NCBI GenBank assembly: GCA_021234155.1
Contig: JAJEKV010000004.1
Location: 15,805,059 to 15,869,058, forward strand
Direction: 5' to 3'
Source: Isoetes taiwanensis
Taxonomy: Eukaryota; Streptophyta; Lycopodiopsida; Isoetales; Isoetaceae
DNA: 64,000 nucleotides
Part shown: positions 10,113-22,586 of the stretch, piece after piece
How positions within the stretch are numbered: position 1 is the first letter of the stretch
How the letters are laid out: each line of letters begins with the position of its first letter
The notes under the pieces: generated by a model
The model's input: the letters and a program-made list of their open reading frames with translations, nothing else
The model's database searches: none
What the model was told of the DNA's origin: nothing
Translations under genes and position numbers: made by a program

Positions 10113-13100
10113 GCCAAGGGGAGGAACAATACGTTTGAAGTTTCCTGGGGATGAAGAAATTTAGAAACAATGTTATGTTGTACTCTATTATGCTGCATCA
10201 TGACACTATGCTCTACTAATTTCTGTTGCATAACCATTGTCTTTGTTAAATATTATTGTGTCGTACAAGCAAGAGACCAAAAGAAACAAACTCAAGTAAA
10301 TGATAAATGTAAACAAGAAAGAACAAACTTAAGTATTTGATAAATGTGACAAGTGTTTTGATACATATAAGTCATCAGCCCCTTGGCTTGTTACGAGGCA
10401 GCCACAATGCATACAATAACACAATAGCAGAGGAGAGAACTTGTCGCTCTCCTCGGATCTGTGAGGAAGGGTTAAACCAATTCCAACCAACCTATAAAAG
10501 AAAATCATATGAAGTGGTTAGTATGGATACTTTCCAAGTCACATTGCAAAAAATAATAATCATTCCATATATAAAGCGGTATCATTTTCCTTCTTAAGAA
10601 AAATAGGAGGTATTTTTTTTCAAGAGCAACCTAAGCGCTTGACACGTACATTTTTCTCTCCTTTTCTAAAACCTTAAACGACAAAATATTGGATGGTCGA
10701 CCACGATTCCGCCCAATCTTGGAGATCTCTCACGGTGGCTTTCTTTGCTCGCACGCAATCCCTAGCTATTTGCATGTTCAGCCATAGCCAGAAGCCCTTC
10801 TCAAGCCAGGGTATTCCACTTCTGGCAGATAAACCAAGACAAGAGCCCAGACGCCGGACCTGGCCGGAATAGGTCTAGGAAAGGCAAAAATGGGCAAAAG
10901 AAACAGCCCCAAAGAGGCTTGGGTGTCGCCTGGTTAGAAAAGCTCGCGTTTGAGAACAGAAGCAAACAAGAGGCCGCTTGCTTAGCCCGTTCTACGACAT
11001 CGCGGGCATGGTTTACCTCCCATTCCTTCTTCTTTGCATTTTGAAGCCTTGTGTGTGCGGCAATCTTTGAGTACGCAGGTAAAAGATGGGATGCTTCAAG
11101 TTTTGAGCGCACTACATATGTGCCTGCATGTGCAAAGATCGGCCTGTTTCTCGCTTATCTCTTGCTTGAACATGTTTGGGCACAAAAATCCCTGTTTTCG
11201 CGACCGAAATCCCCGATTTAACTGCGATATGCTCGCTTTTCCCCAAAAATACTCTGTTTTTCCCTTTGATACGATTTGGGAGCACGTAACTCGGGTTATG
11301 GCAGCTCTCAAGGGCAAATCCGGATCATCGATGGGCAATTGATTATAGTGCTTGCAAATTTATCAATTTCGCCTGCTATAGGCCCGATTGCCATGCTCTG
11401 GATTGTTCGGTTTTGGCAGATCATCTGCATGCAAGAATCGAAGCTAGGGAGCCCCTCAATACCATCATGGCTTCTCTTGGTTTCCTTTGAAGGTCCAACA
11501 TGCTACCCCATTTAACGCATTAAGTCGCACTCCTTTGGCACCATCGGCGGCTTTGGGAGCCGCTCCTTTTGCCGGCCGAAGACGGCCTCATTTTGCATGG
11601 CGATCTCGTGGGAAAAGTTCGGCCGAACATGGGCGTTTGGTAATACATTTTTATGCATGTATATCTCGGAAGATTGATTGCGGGGCAAAAGTTGCGGAAG
11701 TAATAAAATTTCCTTTCTTTTATCGGGTTATTTAGAGTGATTTGCGAGAACTACTATTCTAGTCCGCAGTTGATGATGGGCGTCGGATGTACGTCGAGTG
11801 CCCTGGCTTTACTAGGAGACCTAGCAAAGGTGCGTGTGATCAGTATATGTTTGTCTACATAACTGTCCTTAAGAATATACTATAAAACCAGGTGCATAAG
11901 GCGATTGTATGCAACATAAGTATGGGTAAAGTCCCACTATAAGAACTTAGGTTTTTTATGTCATAGTCTTCATGGCATACCAAAATATACCCTTTTTGGA
12001 AACTCAACAACAGATGGTAATATATGTGGTGACTAAGAGTCAAGCAGTGACAAAATAGAAGCACGAGCAATCTTTTAGGAAGATAAGATAGGATGCAAAG
12101 AAGCTCAAATGTTGATGTCGAGCATCCCTTGAAGCGACTAGGATAGCCACGGATAATCTTCCTAGGATGCCTTTCGTTGGATTTTGAAAAGTTGTTTTAG
12201 TTATACTTAATATCTTGAAGGTGATCGCCCTCTTTGCATATTACCCTCCTTGGACTCTTTGCTTTTTGCCCCATTAGATCTAGTGCATCCAAGGCACATC
12301 CACAGCACATGGCCCATAGCTATAAAGTTTTTAGTTTATAATGCGCTATAATGTCGCCTTTAAGATATATTCGTGAAGTACTAAAGGTTGAAAAGATATA
12401 TTGAGTTAGATGCTTTATGCAGACGCAAACGCCGTATAAGATGTTCCAAAATGTATGTGATCATGGAACAGCAAACTTGCGTGAATTATGCATGTTAAGG
12501 CAACGAAGAGTTGGGGATCCGTAGAAGTGGAGAAGAGTTGTTCTTCTTTGAGTGTTTGGTATTTGTGAATGTGCAAGGTAATTTGGCACGACTCAAATGT
12601 TTACACCATGCTTGTGTTTTATCTCTTTGTCTAGTTCTAAATAGCATGTCCTCTTATTTGTTGCATTTGCATCATCTATATGGATTTAAATGCCGGATTG
12701 TCAATGTATTTCGAGGAGAAAATGAGTGGCGGTCTAGAAACACCAAAGGTGATGGTGATTTCCTACACGATGTTAAATCATCTTTGAGATGATACGTGTA
12801 ATTGTGTATGAATCTCATGCTCTCTCAAAGAAGACGCCCTCAAAAATGTGAATTGTAACAAATCCTAATATTTTCGTGTTGCATCCGCTTTAGTCAAGGG
12901 CTCACGGAAAGACATTTAAGATGGAAATCTTTGGCCATATTTTTCCTCGATATTTTGTGTTGCATCCGCTTTGACTTCTTAGACAAAGGCTTTTGGGAAG
13001 ATGTAAGTATTGAATTTGCATATGACCAAAAGGTAAATAACGGTCGCAAATCAGACCAAATGTAGAATCATATTGCATCTGTCATAGGCATGAAAGCTTA

Positions 13101-16100
13101 GACTCTCAACAGTTGAAGGAGCTGGGCATATGATTTAAGATTCTGAGCGGAAATTAATTGTGTGTCCCTTTTTACACAATATAAGATATTAGAGACTGAA
13201 GTCCTGGATCAGATGTTTATTATGTTTGTAAGTAGTAGGAGGCATTTCATTTATGGTAGATTTGGAATCCCCCTTTCTGTCACTTTAAAGCGTTTGATAT
13301 GTGTCTAGGCTTAATTATATGGTCCCCATCTTTCTAGATTTAAGTTAAGTAGGTTGTTACTGGACATCGCGTCGCCATTTCGCGAGACACTTTACAATGG
13401 GTTCTGGGACCCCATTGTCTCCCCTTCAACACTCAGTCCGGAGTAAACGGCATTTTCGTGGATAAGGTAGTTCTTCATTATGTGAAGATATTTTCATTTG
13501 TTGGTTCTTAGTTTTGCGGTGCGAAGGAAGAATTCGATGTCCGGGGATCGCTTGGCTCTAAGACATGTATGCTTCCTCTTTTTGCTTTACATGCAATTCT
13601 TCTTTGTGAATATGCTCTTCCTTTTTGCTAATTTTGTGTGGTTCTTGTGCAAAAATGCACACATTCGGTCTTAACATTGAACATTTTGGCGGCGTTGGAC
13701 GATCTTTACCAATCCGGTGAGGTTTTTTTCCCACTAAGCATGTTCCCTATTATATGATCTATTATATGATGAGCATGCATATCACTGTCATTTTTCGAAA
13801 TTTTTTACTCGGGATTTTTCTCAAACCAAGCAAAATTGTCGAAATATAAGGGTGTTGAAATGGGGTTTATGCTTATGTCTTGGTAATCTGGATCATCGAT
13901 ATTATATAATTAGCTTTGTTAAATGGCAAAGGGATCATTGCGAGGTTTCCGCATGATATTGCGTCTTTTATTTGCACCAAGAACAACATTACGTGTTGCA
14001 TGTTTTCAAAACATTCTCTGTTACATCTAGGTCTTGGAATTTTCCATGTTTTATCTGTTTCAAAGAGACATTTCAATTCTAGTGAAGCAATTTGAGAAAA
14101 AAAAAATTGCTTTGGATTTTGGAGGACTTCAAATTATATCAGGAAGCTGGATGCAGTAGCTCTAGCACGAAAAGCGGTGGCATGCATGAAGACTTCTATT
14201 ATCCTTTGGAATCGTGGATCTTAGTTATCCCTTGGTGAATTTTTTCAGTATACGGATGATGTTGTCTAATGGCGTGGCTTACGCCCTTCAATGACAGTTT
14301 TGGTGTCCCACGAGCTATAGCTATTGCCTAGTTCTTTTGTTTAAAGTCTTGCTTGTGAAGTTTTTCGACATTTCTAATTTCTTTCGGTCTTTTTGGAATT
14401 AGTGCCTTGCAAAAGGGTAAGATAGATGGATAGATATTGTTTTAGAGAAGCATGGAATGAAGATGCAAGATGACACAAGAAGACATGCGATAAATGTTCA
14501 AGAATGAAGGCAAAAAGCGTGTGTGCATTCAACTTTTGATGCTTGCAGATTGGAGTTTATTATACCATCTTATATACCCAAGTTGTATACTCTTTTGTCA
14601 AAAAAACAATACAAATGTTAATCTCATCCCTTACTAGACATCAACTTTTTGGTGGCAATGCACATTTATAAGGATCTAATGTAAATGATTGTTAGGTTCT
14701 ATAGGAATTTACTCGAGTTTTTACATCGAACGTTTGTAGATTTCCATAATGGCATTGAAATATCTCGGGACGTTGAAATGGTCAATATGTATCTCAATGT
14801 CATTAAAACTTGTGCAAGGCATTGTGATTGCACACAAGTCGTTCATAGGCATTGGCATAAGCATTCCTTTGGGTATGAAAAACTTGCCAAACAACAAGCC
14901 ATCATCATGCATCACGGTTATCGGGTTTTTTTAACCTTGAAGAAACTTTGGGTGGTGCAAAAAGTCACTCCTATTCATGGGTTGAGCAAAGTGGACTTAG
15001 ATGCTTCATTCCTAAGGAATACCCCCTCCTGTTTTTACAACAACTCTTTGTGGTAGGCAGAAGTCATAGCGGTATGACTTTCCCTTAAAAACAAGATGCT
15101 TTTTTCAGGTCACCCTATGATTATCAAACCATAGGGTTAAAGTCCACGATAGATTAATTGATATCCACAAAATTGTACCCTATGATTGTCGAGACCATTG
15201 GGTGAAATTAACAATAGAGTCACTTAGATATCCACAAAATTGCCTCCCTTGAGACAAAGCATATAGCCCCTTGAATTAAATTGGTACCAAAATTTTAGCC
15301 ATTGCACCATTAGATATGCTAACTACCTAACGAATTGCACTACTTGAGGGGGCACCCAAAAACATTCCTTAAGATGCTCAAAACCACCCCCTTAAGAGGG
15401 CAATCCAAAACCTCCCCTCCCTTAAAAGAAGTTCGATGTTTAGATGCAATATCTAGGACCACTTGGGTAGCACCTAGTAATTAAGGCTTTGCTAAATTCT
15501 AGGCCTGGAAATGAGAACCCAATAATGGGCAGTATTGAGGCTAGGTGCAGCTTCCTCCAGAAAAAAAAAAAAAAAAAAAAAAAAAAGCAAAATTGGAGTA
15601 GTCATAAGTTAATTGCATTTTGGCGGGTAAGTTCTTCACTCAATAATGGGCTATGGCTCAGATTCTCTCTTCAAGTATTAACTCTATTGGGTAGTCTCTG
15701 AATGAATTGGTGCTTCGTAAGAAATTCTTTAGTGCTCTTTGAGCAAGAAAATTTTTAGTGCTCTTTGAGCTGAAGGAGACATGGACAGCAAGGGTATAGT
15801 ATAAACTCTCATAAGATAAAAACTACAATGATGGGTATGGCGGGCACCAAGCTCATAAAACTAAAACTTTTAACATGAATAAGCAGCCAAATTTTTATCA
15901 AGGGAATGCCACAAGAGGATGAGCAGTAGATTCTCAAAACTAATATAGTTTGAGGAACATGCAGATTCAACTCCTGCATGTTCTTTCACATCTCAAGGAT
16001 GTCGAATTGAAATCTATTCAACTTAGCACAAAACTTCTTTTTGCTGTGGGTTGGAGAAGAAATGTTAGCGCAAGGCTTAAGGCCTGGCTGATAAATTTCT

Positions 16101-16297
16101 TGTAATAATAATAAAAATAAAATCAAGGGTTTATTGTGATGTACCTGAGCGGTACTAGACGAGGCTCCTTCAATGTAATCCTTGATGAAGAAACTATTTG
16201 CCAACAAGCGCATGGTTAAAGCCATGGTTAATAGGCAAGATGAAGAAATTTGTCTAACCTGGTTTTGTGCTCCAAGCTGCAGCTCAAAAACAGGCCC
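10113..16297. other. 6.2 kb with no recognisable gene
   Basis: All frames are short and no known motif was found on either strand. Local structure: a near-repeat of a TTGCATCCGCTTT phrase at about 12880 and 12955; a TTTTGGCGGCGTTGG phrase at about 13684 that resembles a retrotransposon primer-binding region; an imperfect direct repeat around ACCCTATGATT at 15113-15250; and a poly(A) run at about 15560-15587. Much of 12.1-14.1 kb is poor in CAG/CTG, as in the transposon-rich stretches elsewhere. Most likely decayed transposon DNA. Confidence 0.4.
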
Positions 16298-16319
16298 TCA
16301 CACTACAAGAGAATGATGG

Positions 16320-16840
16320 TTGAACGTCATAACATTAGTCAGAGAGCCTTTGTAAAATAGACAACTGCCCAAACCATATTCCTGACGAATAAAGTGACGA
16401 GTTTTATCTGACGAATATTAGTCAGAAGATTAGTCAGAGTAAACGTCATGTTCTTAGTTATATGTTTAGTCAGTCTTTTAGTCAACCGTTTAGTCAAATG
16501 ACTAGTCAATGTAATAGACAGAATCTTATTTTGTTAGTCAGTTACTTAGTCAGTTTATTAAATAGCTAATTAGTCAGCTAATTAGGTACGTAATTAGTCA
16601 ATGTATTACTCAGATATTTAGTCATGATATTAGTCAATTACTTAGTCAAATACTTAGTCAAAAAGTTCGTCATAGTAATAGTTAGAATACGGGTCAATTA
16701 TTAGTCAGACAGTTGGTCAGGCAATAGTCAAATTATTAGTCAGACAGTTGGTCAGGCAATAGTCAGACAATAGTCAGACAATCAGTCAGGTTATTTGGCC
16801 ACGACATTAGTTATTAGTCAGAAGAACAGTCAAGATATAA
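16320..16840 (+). repeat. Left sub-terminal TTAGTCA array of the CACTA element
   Basis: Roughly 30 occurrences of GTCA, mostly as TTAGTCA, spaced about 10-20 bp on the plus strand (hand count). CACTA elements carry sub-terminal repeats that bind their TNPA-like protein; by analogy these are candidate binding sites. Confidence 0.85.
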
Positions 16841-17112
16841 TTCTATTAACATTCGTTACAATAGACATAACATCAATTAATATTTGTTACAACAGATAAA
16901 ATCGAATAAAATGCAATTGACATTTGTGAACAACAGATACAATAGAATAAAAGGCAAAATGTAAAGATAAAGACTTGATTACAAATAAGTAGTCATTACA
17001 AGTAGTCAAAGCTTAAGACTTGATTACAAATCAGTAGTCATTAAAGATAGTAAGAGCAAAGTGTTAGAAACACATCAAAACTTGAAGAGTTCACATCTTG
17101 CGAGTACTCATA

Positions 17113-17475
17113 TCAGCCTCTTGTCTTTCGAAGTGACTTATATTGCGCAATGTTCCGTGCAATATTCCCATCTACAAATTCAGAACCCAAATTTCTGCTA
17201 AGTCCTCGAGTCTTGCTCTTCTTCCCTTTTTTTGTCGATGTGGATGCATTATCACTTCTCTTGCTGCCCTCCTCCACATCAGTTCTCTTCTTCATAGTCA
17301 TCTCTTCCATACTCCTTGCACTCTCCAATCCCTTCTCCATAACTGCGTCGTAGAAGGCATCAATGTCAGCAGCATCTTCATGTGGCAAATCAGGGGCGTC
17401 TACACGACAATTGAACTCCACCATCCCCACATCATCTTCCACATCTTCCGCTCTAATCTCCTCTACTCCTTCCAC
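17113..17475 (-). CDS. Hypothetical 120-aa charged protein inside the CACTA element
   Basis: Open frame with an acidic N-terminal half (EEIRAEDVEDDVGM) and a basic Lys/Ser/Thr-rich C-terminal half (STKKGKKSKTRGLSRN). No family is recognised. Being inside a CACTA element it could be the tail of a TNPA/Transposase_24-like protein or captured host sequence. It may not be translated. Confidence 0.3.
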   Translation of the reverse strand: MEGVEEIRAEDVEDDVGMVEFNCRVDAPDLPHEDAADIDAFYDAVMEKGLESARSMEEMTMKKRTDVEEGSKRSDNASTSTKKGKKSKTRGLSRNLGSEFVDGNIARNIAQYKSLRKTRG

Positions 17476-17499
17476 TTCTTGCCCACCTCCATCAACTAC

Positions 17500-17827
17500 A
17501 TGGGCATTCTCGCCTTCCTCAACTCCATGGGCTGGCCAAGAGCATGGCCAAGAATTGGAATTTGTGGAATGTGAGGAAGATATAGAGCATGAGCAAGAAT
17601 TGGAATTTTTGGAGACACAAAGTCTAGAAGATTATGAAGCTCAAGGGCAAACCACCAATGAAGAATTGAGATCACCAATGCACTCCCCAATGGCAGAAGA
17701 TTATATTGAAGAGGAGGAAGACGTTGACCTTCAAATGCCAAATATACGACGAAGGCTGCTTTTACAACTAGACGATGATGAATGGAATGACATACAAGAT
17801 GATATCTTGGATGAGGATTTCATATGA
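17500..17827 (+). CDS. Hypothetical acidic C-terminal coding fragment inside the CACTA element
   Basis: The plus-strand frame ending at 17827 encodes a Glu/Asp-rich segment (ELEFVECEEDIEHEQELEF, later NIRRRLLLQLDDDEWNDI). It lies head to head with the minus-strand acidic frame, so the element interior looks like two coding relics pointing outwards from about 17.48 kb. No known domain. Confidence 0.3.
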
Positions 17828-18119
17828 TTTTAGACTAGCTAGAGATCATATTTCAAACTACTGTGTTCTATACGTATCACAATTTACTTTTTGTTTTTAA
17901 GTATGTATTTCCTAGTGCTCGAATTATTTTTATATTCCTATATTATTTTCATGTTTAAAGTTACATTGATAGGAGAAAAAAAATCCTTACAATGGAGTTG
18001 TTGAACATGTTCTCACACTAGAAAACACACTTGGGATAATTATAAGTGGTAAACATGATATTGGATAAAGGAGACATGATATTGGAGAATTGATATCATA
18101 CATGACGAATGTTCTGACG

Positions 18120-18560
18120 AGTACATATTGTTAGTCACTATATAAGTCATTCAAGTAGTCACAATCTTAGTCATAATATTAGTCAGATTTTTAGTCACTT
18201 GTTTAGTTTAACTATTAGTCAGTAATTTTAGTCAAAATTTTAGTTAGACATCTCGTCAAACAATAAGTCAGAGTAATAGTCAACATATTAGTAATACATT
18301 TTAGTCAAATGTTTAGTCAGCCATTTAGTCAGAATAATAAACGTCAGCATGTTAGTCAATGTATTAGTCAACACAATAAACAACGTGTTAGTCACGGTTT
18401 TAGTCAAACCATTCGTCAGGTAAATCGTCAGATATAATTAGTCAGCATGTTAGTCACCTTTTTAGTCAGAATTAAACGTCAGGTGACATGATTCGTCACT
18501 ATATTCGGCAGATAGCCATCTCATATAGAGTTTTTGACGCTCTGACGATTTACCTGACTT
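18120..18560 (+). repeat. Right sub-terminal TTAGTCA array of the CACTA element
   Basis: Roughly 26 GTCA occurrences, mostly TTAGTCA, again on the plus strand, so most of the array is in the same orientation as the left one rather than mirrored. Only the last 60 bp (TGACG, CTGACG, CCTGACT) show the inverted orientation. Confidence 0.85.
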
Positions 18561-18734
18561 TTAGTAGTCATTCTCTTGTAGTGTCATAAGATTTAAAAAC
18601 TGCCTCTGCCTCTGCCAATATCAAACTTTAAAAAAATATTATAAATCAAATATGCCTTTGCTAATATCAAACTTAAAACAAACATTATAAATCAGAGCAT
18701 TCTAAATGTAGTTTACACAGGAACACAAATATCC

Positions 18735-19110
18735 TAGAAAGAAAGAGTTCTTGAATCTAACTGTTCAAGCAAGCATTTCACTCTCGAACACAAATCCAAT
18801 TGTTGTTGGATTAGCTCGATTGTTTTCTCCACTTGGGTGTCAAATAATTCCTTAAATTTTTGAGTGCTTAACTCCAGCTCTTCGTAATCATCCAGAAAAT
18901 AATTGCACAATTTTTTGTACTTTTACCCCAGTAAGCTGCATAATTCGAGCCAGTATCCAGAAGATTTTGGAAGTGCTTATCGCAATCCGACAGAAGCCCA
19001 GGTGACAAGTGCAAGACCATTTTCAGCCCTCTTTCAGCCAATAATTGCTTAATAAAAGAAGTCAATATCTCAAGCGATAAAGCATGACAATCCATATCTA
19101 AAAATTCTAT
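18735..19110 (-). pseudogene. Possible HSPA12-like (divergent Hsp70) fragment
   Basis: Two minus-strand frames joined by a shift near 18885. The downstream part reads DYEELELSTQKFKELFD, then TQVEKTIELIQQQLDLC. This resembles the stretch of HSPA12-type Hsp70 proteins (FDPVVDKIIxLIxxQL) just before their LVGGFS motif. The expected LVGGFS is absent and the frame ends within 20 residues. The upstream part (DCHALSLEILTSF...) was not recognised. No ATPase lobes are seen. Weak assignment based on one local pattern. Confidence 0.35.
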
Positions 19111-19139
19111 CAGGTAATTGAAGTTGGTAGATCAAAACT

Positions 19140-20860
19140 GTTGTACTACCTTCAGCTAACGATCAATGATTTCGGAAGCTAATAGATGAATGAAGAGGTA
19201 TTCTAATAACCAATACACCGCAATACTCACTCATGGATCAACAACTCGCATTAATAATCCCCTTTGTTCTGTCATATTTTTTCCAAACTCTCAAAAGCTT
19301 GGGCGGAATATCCCAACCCATGCCCACAGACGAAGATTGAAAGGATTAAAAGGATTATTGCCGGATTGAAAGGATTAAAAGTTTTGGATTTGGATTAAAA
19401 GTTCGCAGATGCCATACCTTCTCCAGTACAAATTCTGGATTTGGCGGAACCCAAGCAGCAGAATCTTTTTCAGATCAAAACACCAAGAATGGGTTCAGAT
19501 TCAGGATACATAAATTTTCACCGATTTCCTGGCACAGATGTGATCAATACATGGGAGCTGATGGAGGGTTTAGAAAAAGCTTCTTAAATCCGTTTCCCTT
19601 CTAGCAAGCTGGAGCTCTGCATTGTTTATTGTTTCTGGAGAAAATGCCCCTGCCGGATTTCATATCTATGTCAAGGATATGCTTTCGCTATACACAGCTT
19701 TGCCAGCTTTCATCATGCTGATAAAGAAAACAGCCAGCCACAAATGGCTCTACAGGCAAGATTTTTCCTTCCAAGGTGGAAAAGAAAATGGGGCTTCTGC
19801 CAAGATTATGAGCTTGGCTATGGGCTGGGTTCTTCTGTAACTCCAATTTCGGCACATGGAGGCTTGAAATTTTGCTCACAAACTGGAGGCAGACAACAAA
19901 GATTTTTCTGATTGAATCGGAAGTAGGAAGTAGAAGATTTCTTACCTTTTACCTTTTGAAGCCGAACTCCAGAAATCGAACTCCAGAAACCGTGTCGATT
20001 GATGCTACTAAATTTTTGGATTTCCTAAATTACTGAAACGCTTCCTTGAATCTTTTGGGCTTTCTAAATCACTGAAACGCTTCCTTGAATCCCCTGAATC
20101 GCCCACTGAAGCACTTCCTTGAATCCTTGCCAGTGAAACGCTTCCTTGAATCGCCAATTGCAGAAAAAAAAATGCCAGAGAAGAGGTGAGAAGAAAAGAA
20201 ATCTTTTCTAAGAAGCCTCTTTAAAAATAGCCGTCGAAATTAAATTCTAGTCATTAATTAACAGTGGATATCTTCACCCAAGAAATTCTACTTTCAGTGG
20301 AAACCCTTCTGGGCTTCAATATGGAAATCCTTCCGAATTTCGTGGAAATTTGAAAGGGTTCTTATATTGAAGCCCGGAAGGGTTTCCAATGATTTATTTA
20401 ATAACCCAAATTGGGCGGAGATAGTGTGAGCGATCCATGCTAGTTAATATTGCCTTTTGAAGGCGTTAAATAACCAAAGTCAACATCTGGAATAAAGTAT
20501 GTTAGTTGTGCCGCCGCTCGCGGGCGCCCCAAGAGGGTTTATTTCAGGAAACCCCATCCCCAATGCTTATGCAGAGCTTCAGTTTCATCTATTTGGGGCT
20601 TCATCGAACTGTTCATATTTGGGAGCTTATTGTCTATTGGCACATTGTTGTTAACATTCTGTCCTTCTATTTTTGTGCTAGAGCTCATAATCCATAATAT
20701 GAAGCTCTATGCTGATCATCAAAGCACATTCATGCTATGTTCTTGAGATTCTATAATTAATGACAAAACCATCTCTTGCTTTCAAAAAAAAAAAAAAAAA
20801 AAAAATGCGGTTTTCTTCATCGAACCATATATTCTACCAATCCATACTAGGTAATACCAG
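19140..20860. repeat. Non-coding stretch with short tandem repeats
   Basis: No gene seen. At about 20035-20155 the phrase GAAACGCTTCCTTGAATC recurs four times with variation; at about 19336-19400 GATTGAAAGGATTAAAAG is repeated. The segment 20437-20510 is near-identical to 24236-24297 just upstream of the kinase gene. A 21-bp poly(A) run lies at about 20785. Confidence 0.5.
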
Positions 20861-20869
20861 AAAATTCAG

Positions 20870-22575
20870 GCTTAGTGTTCAGGCTCTAACAGGAAATTAG
20901 CTTTAAACTCTTCCCATATCAGCAACTGCCTTTGATTATTATACCAATCAGATATCATATACATACCTGTTGATCTCCATCGACACTGCGTCAATAGGTG
21001 AACTGAAGATACCAGAGGACCACCATCAAATGGAATCCACCAACAACTTGCGGTAGTGCTAGTGTGCACAAGATGGTGAAAATGAAACAGAGATTGTACA
21101 GTCTCCCACGCAACTAGCAATCCTCTAGAAATGGAGAAGCATTAGGGTATGCGACCAGTGGATAAAATAGAGCCCAGGGAAAAAGTGGTCTAACAGATGG
21201 AGACCTAAAAGAAATGCGCATTTTTAAAGACTGATAAACAAGACGGGAACTCAGGGACTCGTCCACATTATTCAAAATTCTCCAAATAAACTTAGAAATC
21301 ATCACTTTGCTCTGCAAAAAAAAATTGATCATCCCCAAAATGCTCTGGCAACATGCATTTTTTCCAATTGACTTTGACAGCAGCACCCTCCTCTGTCCCC
21401 GCCCCCCCTCGTCCCCCCTCAAATGAACTTCCTGACAACCCTGATAATAAGTTGTACTTTTGACTGTGGAGCCAACATGAATGAAGCCATATACAAATGG
21501 GTGCTACTAAGAACTGACTTAGCCACAACAAATCGCCCCGCCATGGAAAACTTAGCTGTGGATCACAGGTGCTTTTCCAAGCCCTTAATCACTGCCTCCC
21601 AAGCATCTCCTGATGAGATATGAGCACCTACAGAGATACCAAGAAGTTTGGTTGCTTTATCATGGGGAAGAATCTTCCATGGATAGGCAGTTACGCATGG
21701 TGGAACTCGAGAGTCTAATGCCCATAGTGCTGTGCACTTCTGCCAACTCACAAAAATACCAGATGCTAGGGAAAAAGAATCCAACACGGAAATGGCATTC
21801 TGAAAATTTTGCTCATCTGCCCTCAAAAAAAGGACAGTGTCATCCGCATATTGATTACAGATCTCCTGTGACCCATTGTTAATAGGAAGTCCATGCAAGA
21901 TACCTTCCTAAGCGGCAAGAGAGAAGACCTGGGCAAGGACCTCTGCCACAACTGTAAATAACAATGGAGCTAATGGGCAGCCCTGATGGATGCCGCGACC
22001 CACCTGAAAGAATGTTGAGGGTTCCCCTTGGAAGAGAATAGAAGAGTGAGCAGAATAATAAAGCCTCATGACATCAGCTGTGAATTGAGCACCAAAACCA
22101 AAGCGTAAGAGACATTTCTCTAAGAAGGTCCAGTCAACACTGTCGTACGCTTTTGCAAAGTTCAGCTTCAAATATACAATTTCATGGCCCGAAAATCGAG
22201 CCCAATAAATACCTTCATAGGCAGCGGCTACATTATTCAATATGCATCGTCGTGGTAGAAATCCTGACTGTGTAGAGGATATGGAATCAACAAGAATATC
22301 GCGAAGCTTTTGTGCATAAGCTTTGGCAAAAATCTTGTACATAGAAGATAGCAAGTTAATAGGGTGCCAGTTGGAAATTGATGAAAGTTCCTTACACTTG
22401 GGAATGAGAGAAATGCAGCCCGAGTTAAGAATTTTGTCTAGATGCCTTTGCCTCTTGAAATCCTGCAAAGCATCATACACATCATCGCCAACCCAAACCC
22501 ACTGCTTCTAGAGTAGCTCTTTGCTCCTCAGATATAATAGGATGTATCTTTGCAAGTAATGCCTCCTGAAAATCT
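20870..22575 (-). pseudogene. L1-type LINE reverse transcriptase, 5'-truncated and decayed
   Basis: Minus-strand ORF2 remnants. 22480 down to 21908 carries the palm region with SGCISLIPK, NWHPINLLSSMYKI, TQSGFLPRR, LNFAKAYDSVDW and GIHQGCPLAPLLF. The next block, 21898-21563, holds the catalytic YADD box (NQYADDTVLFL) and the GISVG strand. Further fragments to about 20870 match the plant L1 C-terminal extension. Upstream the frame shifts near 22470, before a segment with EALLAKIHPIISEEQ. Stops and shifts make it inactive. No endonuclease part is present, as is common for 5'-truncated L1 copies. Confidence 0.85.
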
Positions 22576-22586
22576 GATTGGAAAAT

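Larger units (their letters stand above)
16301..18583. mobile_element. Non-autonomous CACTA (En/Spm) DNA transposon, complete ends
   Basis: Perfect 16-bp terminal inverted repeats, CACTACAAGAGAATGA, at 16301-16316 and (inverted) 18568-18583. These begin with the CACTACAAGA hallmark of the plant CACTA superfamily. The element is flanked by TCA on both sides (16298-16300 and 18584-18586), matching the 3-bp target duplication of the superfamily. Both sub-terminal regions carry dense arrays of TTAGTCA-like units. At 2283 bp and without a DDE transposase it is non-autonomous. It depends on transposase in trans, if any copy still exists. Confidence 0.92.

Noticed and set aside
10801-11112. 103-aa minus-strand frame in the gene-poor region
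   Set aside because: No motif, no paralogue, and composition is not different from the surrounding sequence.
14685-15056. 123-aa frame with several Cys and His residues
   Set aside because: No recognisable zinc-binding spacing, no homologue pattern, and two competing frames overlap it.
17143-17574. 143-aa plus-strand frame opposite the acidic minus-strand frame in the CACTA element
   Set aside because: Ser/His/Leu composition is that of the complement of an acidic coding strand; treated as a shadow.
16320-18560. TTAGTCA arrays as a CRISPR-like or satellite array
   Set aside because: Units are 7 bp and irregularly spaced, confined to the sub-terminal parts of a CACTA element in a plant genome.
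20035-20155. Repeated CTTCCTTGAA units as heat-shock elements for the nearby HSPA12-like relic
   Set aside because: The GAA/TTC spacing is 3-4 bases, not the 2 required for a heat-shock element.
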